Below, piece after piece: positions 15,135 to 22,378 of a stretch of DNA of 34,022 nucleotides (its first letter is position 1; each line of letters begins with the position of its first letter). The DNA is from Solirubrobacter taibaiensis (lineage in GTDB: Bacteria > Actinomycetota > Thermoleophilia > Solirubrobacterales > Solirubrobacteraceae): assembly GCA_027587225.1 (NCBI GenBank), contig JAPDDQ010000065.1, forward strand, positions 1-34,022, written 5' to 3'. Both the position numbers and the translations under genes were made by a program. The notes under the pieces were generated by a model. That model saw nothing but the letters and a program-made list of their open reading frames with translations, was not told the DNA's origin and searched no databases.

Positions 15135-16079
15135 TCAGAACTCCGTCGTCTCGCTGCCGCCGCCCGGCTCCTTGTCGTCGGCCTCGGGCAGCGGGTCGCC
15201 TTCGGTCGTCGACTTGTCCGGCGCGTCGCGCAGCTTCTTCTGCGCCTCCTCCGGCGTCTGCGTCTTCTCCTTCTTCTCGAGCTCCGCGTCGCTCTGCTTG
15301 ACGCCCTCCTCGGGGTCGGCATCGGTCGTGCCGGCGGTCTGGGAGACCTCGACGACCTTCGCGTCGGGGAAGTTGGCGGCGATGCCATCGAGGATCGCCT
15401 CGGCGTCGGCCTTGCTCGTGGACACGGTCGAGTAGACGACGTACTGGCCGCCGTCGAGCGACGGGTACTCGTCGGCGTCGAGCGCGCCGACGTCGGCCGC
15501 GCCCTGCGCCGTCGCGTCGGACTTGGCCGTGGCGACGGCTTCCGGTGTGGTGCCGTCCTTGGGCAGCGTCTGCAGCTGCACGGTCCACCCGTCGGTGCCC
15601 GCGGGCCAGTCGGGTGTGAACGTCGCCGGGGCGACGATCGCGGCCGGATCCGGCGTCGCCGCAGCGGGTGGCGGCGTGGCGGCGACGGTCGCCGCCGCCG
15701 TCGGCGTGGGCACGATCGCGGCCGCGACCACCGGATCGTCCTCGCGCGCGTTCATCAGCACGACGCCGGCGAGGATGCCGAGGCTGACCGCGGCCACACC
15801 CGCGAGCCCGGACCACACCGGCAGCGACAGCGAACGCCGCTCCACTGCCGCCGGCGCCTGCACGACGACCGGGGCCGCCGGAGCGGCGGCGGCCGGAAAC
15901 GGCACGCGCGTCGCCGCGCGGCGCTCACCGCACGCGAGGCAATAGCGCTGGTCCGCGGCGAGCGGGGCGCCGCAGGCGCCGCACTGCTCGCCCTCCGGGC
16001 CGAGGCGGGGCGCGAAGAAGCCGGCTTCGTCCGGAGCGGCGTAGCCGTTGCGCTGATGAGGCGGGGCGGTGGGTGGCAT
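15135..16079 (-). CDS. Membrane protein with cytoplasmic zinc ribbon and extracytoplasmic SPOR-like domain
   Basis: The 314-residue protein has a cytoplasmic zinc ribbon CGAC...CLAC (C33, C36, C47, C50), an Ala/Pro linker and one transmembrane helix (about residues 86-109). A Pro/Thr/Ala linker leads to an outer domain (about 163-246), GWTVQLQTLPKDG...QYVVYSTVSTSKADAEAILDGIAANFPDAKVVEV, with the strand-helix pattern of SPOR-like peptidoglycan-binding domains. The tail (247-314) is a highly charged Glu/Asp/Lys segment. The ATG at 16079 has an AAGGA ribosome site seven bases away; longer in-frame readings are serine-rich and antisense in style. It lies 10 bp after the lipoprotein gene in the pst operon. 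The SPOR assignment is by pattern only. Confidence 0.8.
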   Translation of the reverse strand: MPPTAPPHQRNGYAAPDEAGFFAPRLGPEGEQCGACGAPLAADQRYCLACGERRAATRVPFPAAAAPAAPVVVQAPAAVERRSLSLPVWSGLAGVAAVSLGILAGVVLMNAREDDPVVAAAIVPTPTAAATVAATPPPAAATPDPAAIVAPATFTPDWPAGTDGWTVQLQTLPKDGTTPEAVATAKSDATAQGAADVGALDADEYPSLDGGQYVVYSTVSTSKADAEAILDGIAANFPDAKVVEVSQTAGTTDADPEEGVKQSDAELEKKEKTQTPEEAQKKLRDAPDKSTTEGDPLPEADDKEPGGGSETTEF

Positions 16080-16089
16080 TCCGGGGTCC

Positions 16090-16806
16090 TTACGGGGTGA
16101 CGACAGTCGGTGGCGCCGCGGCGGAGAGCTCGGCTCCGGTCGCGTTGCCGATGAGGAAGGCGGTGAAGGTGGTGGACTTGCCCGGCGCGAGCTTCTCGAC
16201 GATCGCGCGGCCCGCGGCCACGATGCGGTTGTCCTTGCGGGCGGCGACGAACACGACCAGGCGGCGTTGCTCGATGTCGGAGCGGTTGGCGACGGTGCCG
16301 ACGCCGGTCGCGCTGCCATCGACGTCGCTCACGACCTTGAGGTCGGAGACCTCCATCGCGGGCAGCTCGGCCGGGCCGGGCTTGCCGCCGACGCCGACGC
16401 GCGCGGTGACCTCCGTGCCCTCGCCGGCGAGCGTGACCTGGTCGTTGACCCACACGAGCCGCTCGCCCCCGGCCAGCGCGGGCACGTTGACGAGCGACGC
16501 GTCCAGGCCGGGCGCGTCGTTGGTGTAGACCGGCTTGCGCGCCCCGTCGAGCACGGAGACGCTGATCGGCAGTGCGAGCAGCGGTACGGCGGACTTGTTG
16601 TGCAGCTCGACGACGGTCGCGGCGCCATTGGCGTCCTGAAGCACCTGCGCTTCGCCGACCTCGATCTCGGGCGCGTCGCGGGTGACGATCACGCCCTTCT
16701 CGTCCTTGGCGGCCTGCGCGGCGTGCTCGAGCCGCGCGCTCTTGTCCTGCGTCGACTCACAGCCGGTGAGGGCCACGAGCGCGAACACGAGCGCGAGCCG
16801 CCTCAC
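16090..16806 (-). CDS. Lipoprotein encoded in the pst operon, unknown function
   Basis: The 238-residue product begins at a GTG that overlaps the pstB stop (GTGA). It has a lipoprotein signal peptide, RRLALVFALVALTGC, with lipidated Cys16. The mature part has two beta-sandwich-like segments, one from IEVGEAQVLQDANGAATVVELHNKS and one from MEVSDLKVVSDVDG. Both resemble FxLYD/DUF11-like Ig folds of envelope proteins; the second ends LAPGKSTTFTAFLIGN. It is anchored on the outer face of the membrane. The overlap with pstB argues that it is made with the Pst transporter. Since the operon's PstS lacks a lipid anchor, this lipoprotein might dock PstS or assist the permease; that is speculation. A longer upstream reading lies inside pstB and is rejected. 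Confidence 0.82.
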   Translation of the reverse strand: MRRLALVFALVALTGCESTQDKSARLEHAAQAAKDEKGVIVTRDAPEIEVGEAQVLQDANGAATVVELHNKSAVPLLALPISVSVLDGARKPVYTNDAPGLDASLVNVPALAGGERLVWVNDQVTLAGEGTEVTARVGVGGKPGPAELPAMEVSDLKVVSDVDGSATGVGTVANRSDIEQRRLVVFVAARKDNRIVAAGRAIVEKLAPGKSTTFTAFLIGNATGAELSAAAPPTVVTP

Positions 16807-17684
16807 CCGAACGCCCCGCCCACGTACTCGGCCGTGCGCGTGTGCTCCGGGCGTTCGAACACGTCCGCCGCCAGGCCGTACTCGACGAGCTCGCCGAGGT
16901 ACATGAACGCCACGCGATCGGCGATCCGGTACGCCTGCTGCAGGTTGTGGGTGACGATGACGACCGCGAGCGACTCCCGCAGCTGCAGGATCAACTCCTC
17001 GATGATCGCCGTCGAGCGCGGATCGAGCGCCGAGCACGGCTCGTCCAGCAGCAGCACCTCGGGGTCGGCCGCCAGCGCGCGGGCGATGCACAACCGCTGC
17101 TGCTGGCCGCCGGACATCCGGAGCGCGGGCCGGTCCAGGTCGTCGCCGACCTCGTCCCACAGCCCCGCGCGTTCGAGCGCGCTGCGCACGGGCGGCATCA
17201 GCTCGGCGCGCTTGATCCGCTTGGAGCCCTGCTCACGCAGCGCGTACGCGACGTTGTCGAAGATCGACATCGGGAAGGGGTTCGGCTGCTGGAAGACCAT
17301 CGACACGCGCCGGCGCAGCCGCGTGACCTCGATCGCGTCGACGTCGTCGCCGTCGAGCACGATCTTGCCGCCGCGAGCCGCGCCGGGCGTGAGCTCCACA
17401 AGTCGGTTCAGCGACCGCAGCAGCGTCGTCTTACCGCACCCCGACGGGCCGATCAGCGCCAGCACCTCGCCCTGAAGCACAGGCAGGTCGACCCCGTTGA
17501 CGGCGACCTTCTCGCCGTACGCGATCGTCAGCTCCTGCACGCGCATCCGCTCGACCGCGTTCGTCGGAACGCGTGGCCGCGCGCGCACGGCACCGTTGCC
17601 ATTGGGCTCGGGCGGCGGCACGGCGACGTGCGGCGCTTCGACGACGATCCGCCGGATCGGCGGCGGGGGCATCAGCGGATCCAT
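16803..17684 (-). CDS. pstB: Phosphate ABC transporter ATP-binding protein PstB
   Basis: The 293-residue ATPase powers high-affinity phosphate import. Motifs are Walker A GPSGCGKT (79-86), the PstB-typical Q-loop FQQPNPFPMSIFDNVAYALR (131-150), signature MSGGQQQRLCIARALA (190-205), Walker B LLLDEPCSALDP (211-222) and H-loop His246 in VTHNLQQAYRIADR. The C-terminus GELVEYGLAADVFERPEHTRTAEYV is also characteristic. The first ~45 residues form a Pro/Arg-rich extension not found in most PstB proteins. The ATG at 17684 lies inside pstA (13-bp overlap). A later start near residue 47 (MRVQELTIAYG) would give the standard length and cannot be excluded. Confidence 0.97.
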   Translation of the reverse strand: MDPLMPPPPIRRIVVEAPHVAVPPPEPNGNGAVRARPRVPTNAVERMRVQELTIAYGEKVAVNGVDLPVLQGEVLALIGPSGCGKTTLLRSLNRLVELTPGAARGGKIVLDGDDVDAIEVTRLRRRVSMVFQQPNPFPMSIFDNVAYALREQGSKRIKRAELMPPVRSALERAGLWDEVGDDLDRPALRMSGGQQQRLCIARALAADPEVLLLDEPCSALDPRSTAIIEELILQLRESLAVVIVTHNLQQAYRIADRVAFMYLGELVEYGLAADVFERPEHTRTAEYVGGAFG

Positions 17685-18613
17685 CCAAGCCTCTCGTTAC
17701 CGCGTGCGATCCGGTCGACCGCCCAGTTCAAGATCAGCACCAGCGCCAGGAGCAGGAAGGCCGCGGCGTAGGCCTTCTCCGGTGCGCCGCCCTCACCCGA
17801 GGGAGAGTTCGCGTAGACGTAGGTCGTCAGCGTCGACCCCGTGCCCTGCAGGTAGTTCAGGCCCGGGATCGAGCCGTTCTGCGCGAGCTGCAGCGTGCCA
17901 CCGCCGAGGAGCAGCACCACCGCCGTGTCACCGGCGACGCGGCCCATCCCGAGGGCGCAGCCCGTCGCGATGTTCGGCCGCGCGACGGGGAGCAGCACGC
18001 GGTGGATCGTCGCCGCTCGCGTCTTGCCGAGCGCGTACGACGCCTCGCGCACGTGCCGCGGCGTGGACAACAGCCCTTCCCGCGTCGCACCGACGATCAG
18101 CGGCAGCGCCTCGAGCGAGAGCACGGTGCAGCAGATCAGCAGCGAGCGCCCGAACACGGCGCCGCCCTCACCCGTCGTGGACAGGAAGCCGAGGCCGCTC
18201 TGCGCGAAGAACGTCAGGCCGAAGAGCGCGAGCACGATCGACGGCGTGCCGGCGATCACCTCGATGCCGGACTCGACCATGCGTGCCAGCCACGTCGGCT
18301 TGCCGTACTCGGTCAGCCACACGGCGGTCGCGATGCCGAGCGGCGCCGCGATCACGAGCGCGCCGACGACGATCAGCAGCGTGCCCAGGATCGGGTCCAG
18401 GAACCCGCCCGACTGCGACTGGTCGATCGAGGACTCCGGCCGGCTCCACAGCAGCTCCGGGCGCAGGAACTGCACGCCCTTGACGAGCATGTAGAGCACG
18501 ATCAGCGCGGCGATCGCGATCAGCGTCAGGCCGGCCGCCCAGCACAGGCCGAGCAGGATCCGGTCGCGCCGCGGCCACTCCCGCCACGAGCCGGAAGGAT
18601 CGGTGCGGATCAT
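17672..18613 (-). CDS. pstA: Phosphate ABC transporter permease PstA
   Basis: The 313-residue membrane protein has six hydrophobic segments and the PstA hallmarks: GGFLDPILGTLLIVVGALVIAAP in the first inner helices, IEVIAGTPSIVLALFGL, and the cytoplasmic EAA loop EASYALGKTRAATIHRVLLPVARPNIATG, followed by GMGRVAGDTAVVLLLGG. Together with PstC it forms the membrane channel for phosphate. Its ATG overlaps the pstC stop as ATGA. A longer in-frame reading to 19459 crosses pstC and is an artefact. The N-terminal ~25 residues are charged and cytoplasmic (SWREWPRRDR). Confidence 0.96.
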   Translation of the reverse strand: MIRTDPSGSWREWPRRDRILLGLCWAAGLTLIAIAALIVLYMLVKGVQFLRPELLWSRPESSIDQSQSGGFLDPILGTLLIVVGALVIAAPLGIATAVWLTEYGKPTWLARMVESGIEVIAGTPSIVLALFGLTFFAQSGLGFLSTTGEGGAVFGRSLLICCTVLSLEALPLIVGATREGLLSTPRHVREASYALGKTRAATIHRVLLPVARPNIATGCALGMGRVAGDTAVVLLLGGGTLQLAQNGSIPGLNYLQGTGSTLTTYVYANSPSGEGGAPEKAYAAAFLLLALVLILNWAVDRIARGNERLGWIR

Positions 18614-19563
18614 GCGGTGAACCTGCGCAGGCGCCGGCGGACCGCCCAGCCCGTGATCGACAGGCCGACGCTCGACACCATGATCACGGCCGCGAACGCG
18701 AACAGCGTCTGGCCGTAGGGCTCGACGGTGATGCCCTCCGCACCTTGCACGATCGCGGCCGCGAGCGGCTGGATCGGCTCGAACAGGAACGTGGAGCCGT
18801 CGAGCAGGTTGGGCGAGAAGATCACGCCGCCCGACACCATCGCGAGCATGATCGCCTCGCCGAGCGCGCGGGCGAGTGCCAGCACGGCGCCGGCCACGAG
18901 GGCGGGCCGGGCGGCGCGCAGCGCGATCGTCCACATGACCCGCATGCGGTTCGCGCCGAGCGCGAGCGCGCCCTCCGTCCACGACGCGGGCACCGAGCGC
19001 AGCGCGTCGACCGCGATCGCGATCATGATCGGCACGATCATGATCGTCAGCAGCAGCGTGGCCACGAGCAGGCTCTGACCGGTCAGCTGGATCACGTAGA
19101 AGACCGATTCCTTGCGCTCGGTCGAGATCACGTGGTTGTTGAGGAACGGGACGAGCACGAGCACGCCGATCAGGCCGTAGATGACGCTGGGCACGCCGGC
19201 CAGCAGGCGGACGACCGGCTCGAGCACGCGCACGACCGACGGCGGCGCGAACTCGACGATGAACACGGCCGTGAGCGTGGACAGCACGAGCCCGAGAACC
19301 ACCGCGCCGCCGGAGGACAAAATCGTCCCGTACAGCAGCGGCCAGGCCCGCAGCGCGTACTCGTACGGCGCCGCGGAGCGGAAGATCTCCTCGAGCTGCA
19401 CGTTCGCGTCGCCGCCCGCGCCGAACCACGCCAGGCCGTTGGCGGAGAACGACGGCCATGCCTCTCGCAAGACGTAGACCGTCATCCCCGCGATGATGAG
19501 CAGCACGAGGACGCCCGCGCTGCCGAGCGCCGGTCCGACGCGCCGGTCAGACCACCAGCTCAC
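18610..19563 (-). CDS. pstC: Phosphate ABC transporter permease PstC
   Basis: The 317-residue permease has an N-terminal helix (GSAGVLVLLIIAGMTVYVL), a periplasm-type loop with the usual FFGAGGDAN-like segment, and then the core helices. Hallmarks are PLLYGTILSSGGAVVLGLVLS, LLAGVPSVIYGLIGVLVLVPF and the EAA loop EGALALGANRMRVMWTIALRAARPALVAG, followed by ARALGEAIMLAMVSGG. The gene starts at GTG directly after the TAA of pstS, with no intervening base, so translation is coupled. It pairs with PstA. Confidence 0.96.
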   Translation of the reverse strand: MSWWSDRRVGPALGSAGVLVLLIIAGMTVYVLREAWPSFSANGLAWFGAGGDANVQLEEIFRSAAPYEYALRAWPLLYGTILSSGGAVVLGLVLSTLTAVFIVEFAPPSVVRVLEPVVRLLAGVPSVIYGLIGVLVLVPFLNNHVISTERKESVFYVIQLTGQSLLVATLLLTIMIVPIMIAIAVDALRSVPASWTEGALALGANRMRVMWTIALRAARPALVAGAVLALARALGEAIMLAMVSGGVIFSPNLLDGSTFLFEPIQPLAAAIVQGAEGITVEPYGQTLFAFAAVIMVSSVGLSITGWAVRRRLRRFTA

Positions 19564-20370
19564 TTACTTGTACGGAACGTACTTCTTGGCGACGACGCTG
19601 CTCTGCACGGAGGCCGAACGTGCGAAGTCGATGAACTTCTTGGTCTCGCCCTTGGGGGCGCCGACCGTCACGAACCAGAAGTTACGGACGCCCGGGTACT
19701 GGCCCGACTTGGCGTTGCGCAGGTTGCACGCGACGCCCTTGTAGGGCACAGGGTGGGTGCCCGAGACGAAGTTCACGTCGAGGTAGCCGATGGCGTTCTT
19801 GTCGTTCTGGATCGCCGTCTGGACGAGGCCGTTCGACGCCTTCTGCGACGCGCTCGGCGTGACGTTCAGCGACGGGCCCATGAAGATGTTGCGGAACGCG
19901 TCCTGCGTACCGGAGGCCTGCGTGCGGACGTTGAGGTTGATCGGGCCGGTGACCTTCGCGCCGGGGACGTCGTCCCAGCGGCGGACCTTGCCGGAGAAGA
20001 TGTCCTGGACGTTCTGCTGCGACAGGTTCGCGATCGCGTTGTCCGGGTTGGTGGCCACGCACACGCCGTCGCGGGCGATCTTGCTGAACGTCAGGCCGCC
20101 CGGGTCGCCGGACTGCTGGTCACGCGAGGACATGCCGATGTTCACCCGCTTGCGCGCGACGTCGCCGATGCCGACGTCCGAGCCGCCCTGCGAGACGGTG
20201 AACTTCGTGTTCGGGTACTTCTTCTTGTACGCCTTGATGAGGTCGACCGTGAGGGGATAGACCGAGGTCGATCCACTCATCAGGACCTTCGACTGGGCGT
20301 GGGCAGCGGTCGGGTACGTCGCCGCGGCAAGGGTGCCGAGGGCGAGCAGCATGAGTCGGGTGCGCTTCAT
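19564..20370 (-). CDS. pstS: Phosphate ABC transporter substrate-binding protein PstS
   Basis: The 268-residue exported protein binds phosphate outside the membrane and delivers it to PstCA. After a signal peptide (MKRTRLMLLALGTLAAATYPTAAHAQ) come family motifs SGSTSVYPLT at the phosphate-binding first loop, QGGSDVGIGDVARKRVNIGMSSRD, and RTQASGTQDAFRNIFMG, whose Arg/Ser/Gly contacts bind phosphate. The end, KKFIDFARSASVQSSVVAKKYVPY, is typical. No lipobox Cys is present, so unlike many actinobacterial PstS proteins it is not a lipoprotein and may be released or held by a partner. The ATG at 20370 is preceded by GAGAGAG and a strong inverted repeat. It is the first gene of a seven-gene operon. 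Confidence 0.95.
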   Translation of the reverse strand: MKRTRLMLLALGTLAAATYPTAAHAQSKVLMSGSTSVYPLTVDLIKAYKKKYPNTKFTVSQGGSDVGIGDVARKRVNIGMSSRDQQSGDPGGLTFSKIARDGVCVATNPDNAIANLSQQNVQDIFSGKVRRWDDVPGAKVTGPINLNVRTQASGTQDAFRNIFMGPSLNVTPSASQKASNGLVQTAIQNDKNAIGYLDVNFVSGTHPVPYKGVACNLRNAKSGQYPGVRNFWFVTVGAPKGETKKFIDFARSASVQSSVVAKKYVPYK

Positions 20371-20384
20371 CGCGACGCCACTCT

Positions 20385-20404
20385 CTCGGCCGTTTGTGGC
20401 CGAG
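20385..20404 (-). promoter_or_regulatory. Inverted repeat just upstream of pstS
   Basis: CTCGGCC-6 nt-GGCCGAG forms a 7-bp perfect stem with a 6-nt loop, lying 15-34 nt before the pstS ATG. The arm nearest the gene runs into the purine-rich ribosome site, so the hairpin could tune translation of pstS; a protein operator is the alternative. Confidence 0.45.
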
Positions 20405-20464
20405 ATGTGGTCATCCCGTAAAAGCCGGTGTGACGGGCGCCTTCCTATCCATAGGTTCGCCTCC

Positions 20465-22378
20465 GTGCGCCCGCTGTTTGCCTTGCTTCTCGCTGCCCTC
20501 GTGCTGCCCGCCTCCGCGCGGGCGAGCATCTCCTCCGTCGCTGCGATCGACGGCCCATCACCGGACATCGTCGATTTCGGAGGCGTCGCCATGGCGCCGG
20601 ACGGGACCGGCGGCATCGTCTACCGCAAGCGCGTCGAAGGGCGCGTGCATATCTTCGCCGCGCAGTTCGACGGCAAGGGTTGGCGCGCGGCCCAGCGCGT
20701 CGACAACGGCCAGCGGTTCGACGGGTCGTGGCCCGCGATCGGCGCCGGCAACGGCGGCCGGTTGGTGGTGGCCTGGGTGCAAGAGTTCGGCTCGTTCTCG
20801 GACCGCCTGTACTCCGCTGCGCTGGACCCGGGCGCGCGCCGCTTCCAGGCGCCGGTGCCGATCGACCTCAACGTGGGCGAGTCCACCGGCACGTGGCCGG
20901 CGATCTCCATGGCGCCGAGCGGCAACGCGTTCATTACGTACCTGGTGATGCAGACCCCGGGCGCCGCCGACCCGCCCGGATACGCCCGCGGCGAGCTGCG
21001 CGCGGCCCGCTACGACGGTGCGCTGTGGTCGGGGTTCGGCTTCCCGCTCAATCGCAACACGGCCGCGCCGGTGCGGATCCCGGCGGCAGGCGCCACGCCG
21101 CGGGTCACGATCGACACCCAGGGGAACGGCCTGCTCGCGTGGCAAGAACCCGACGACACGTTCGTCGACCGCGTGTGGGCGCGGCGGATCTTCGGCAGCG
21201 GGCAGGCCGGGATCGCCACGCAGGTCTCGCCGTCGGCCTGGAACGAGCAGCCGCTGCGCGCGGGCGCCGACCAGTTCTCACTCGACAGCGCGGGCTTCGG
21301 CCAGGGCGCCATCGCCTACCGCCAACTCGCCGCGCCCAACGGCCCGATCGCCGGGCCGCGGATCATGCTCGCGACGATCCCCGAGGTCAGCTCGCCGGAC
21401 GCCGCGAAGTTCGGCGCGCCGCGGGCGGTGGACGGCGCCGGTGACGGCGCGCCGGTCGGCGCCGGACCGCCCGCCGTGGCCGTCGATCGCGTGGGGGACA
21501 CCTTCACGGCGTTCGGACTCGCGCAGCGCAGCGTCCTCGTCGGCGCCGACGACCGCAGCGTGCGTGCCGCCGAGCGCCTCGACGACGGCCGCACCAGCAT
21601 TCCCGGCGCGCCGGTGGTGGACCTCGCGGCGTCGGGCGCCGCGGTCGCCGCCTGGCAGGTGCGCCGCGGCGGGTCCGGCGGCATCGGCGTGAGCGAGCGC
21701 CGCGCGGACGGCGTGCCCGTCGCGCAGGCGCTGGCCGCCCCGGTCGGCGGTGTCGTCTCCGGCTTCGCGCTCGCGGGCTCCGGCCTCGGCGACGGGATCG
21801 TCGGCTGGGCGCAGGGCCCGGAGACCGGCGTGCAGATCGCCGCCGTCGTGGTCGACGCGCCGCCCGACGCGTTCGCGGTCCAGACCCCGGTCGACTGGGT
21901 CCGCACCGTTCCCGAGTTGCAGTGGGAACGGCCCGCGGTCGCGATCGGCGGCGTCAAGTACGCCGTCACGATCGACGACGACACCGTCGCCGAGAACCTC
22001 ACCCGCACGCAGCTGGCCCTCCGTGCCCGCGACCTCGACGACGGCGTGCACGTGGTGCAGGTGATCGCCGAGGACGCGGGCGGCCAAGAGACGACCAGCC
22101 GGCCCGCGGAGCTCAAGCTCGACACCCGCAAGCCGCGCGTCCGCGTCCAGCGCTTCCGCAACCGTCTCGTGCAGGTCACCGTGTCCGACGGCGCCCGCTC
22201 GAGCACGAGCGGGGTCGAGAACACGAGCGTGTCGATCGGCTGGGGCGACGGCAAGAAAGCCAGTGGCCGGCGCACGGCCTCGCACCGCTACCGCGGCTCC
22301 GGGCCCTTCACGATCACCGTCCGCGCCACCGACAAGGCCGGCAACCGCGTGAGCGTCAAGAAGCGGGTGTCGGCATGA
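20465..22378 (+). CDS. Large secreted beta-propeller/Ig-like protein divergent from pstS
   Basis: From the GTG at 20465 the protein has 637 residues. A signal peptide (VRPLFALLLAALVLPASARAS) leads into about 450 residues of repeated strand patterns with motifs such as SWPAIGAGNGGRLVVAWVQ, TWPAISMAPSGNAFITYL and RVTIDTQGNGLLAWQEPD, as in sialidase- or PD40-like propellers. Then come an Ig-like segment (VDWVRTVPELQWERP...VKYAVTIDDD) and a PKD-like end, SIGWGDGKKASGRRTASHRY...FTITVRATDKAGN. No catalytic residues are recognised. An AGG nine bases upstream may be the ribosome site; in-frame codons further upstream read through the divergent pstS start and are not credible. It shares a 94-bp control region with pstS and its stop overlaps the next start (ATGA). 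Confidence 0.8.
   Translation: MRPLFALLLAALVLPASARASISSVAAIDGPSPDIVDFGGVAMAPDGTGGIVYRKRVEGRVHIFAAQFDGKGWRAAQRVDNGQRFDGSWPAIGAGNGGRLVVAWVQEFGSFSDRLYSAALDPGARRFQAPVPIDLNVGESTGTWPAISMAPSGNAFITYLVMQTPGAADPPGYARGELRAARYDGALWSGFGFPLNRNTAAPVRIPAAGATPRVTIDTQGNGLLAWQEPDDTFVDRVWARRIFGSGQAGIATQVSPSAWNEQPLRAGADQFSLDSAGFGQGAIAYRQLAAPNGPIAGPRIMLATIPEVSSPDAAKFGAPRAVDGAGDGAPVGAGPPAVAVDRVGDTFTAFGLAQRSVLVGADDRSVRAAERLDDGRTSIPGAPVVDLAASGAAVAAWQVRRGGSGGIGVSERRADGVPVAQALAAPVGGVVSGFALAGSGLGDGIVGWAQGPETGVQIAAVVVDAPPDAFAVQTPVDWVRTVPELQWERPAVAIGGVKYAVTIDDDTVAENLTRTQLALRARDLDDGVHVVQVIAEDAGGQETTSRPAELKLDTRKPRVRVQRFRNRLVQVTVSDGARSSTSGVENTSVSIGWGDGKKASGRRTASHRYRGSGPFTITVRATDKAGNRVSVKKRVSA

Noticed and set aside
20405..20440. 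PHO box upstream of pstS
   Set aside because: Single GGTCAT and GTCAC half-sites occur, but I could not find a second unit in 11-bp register.
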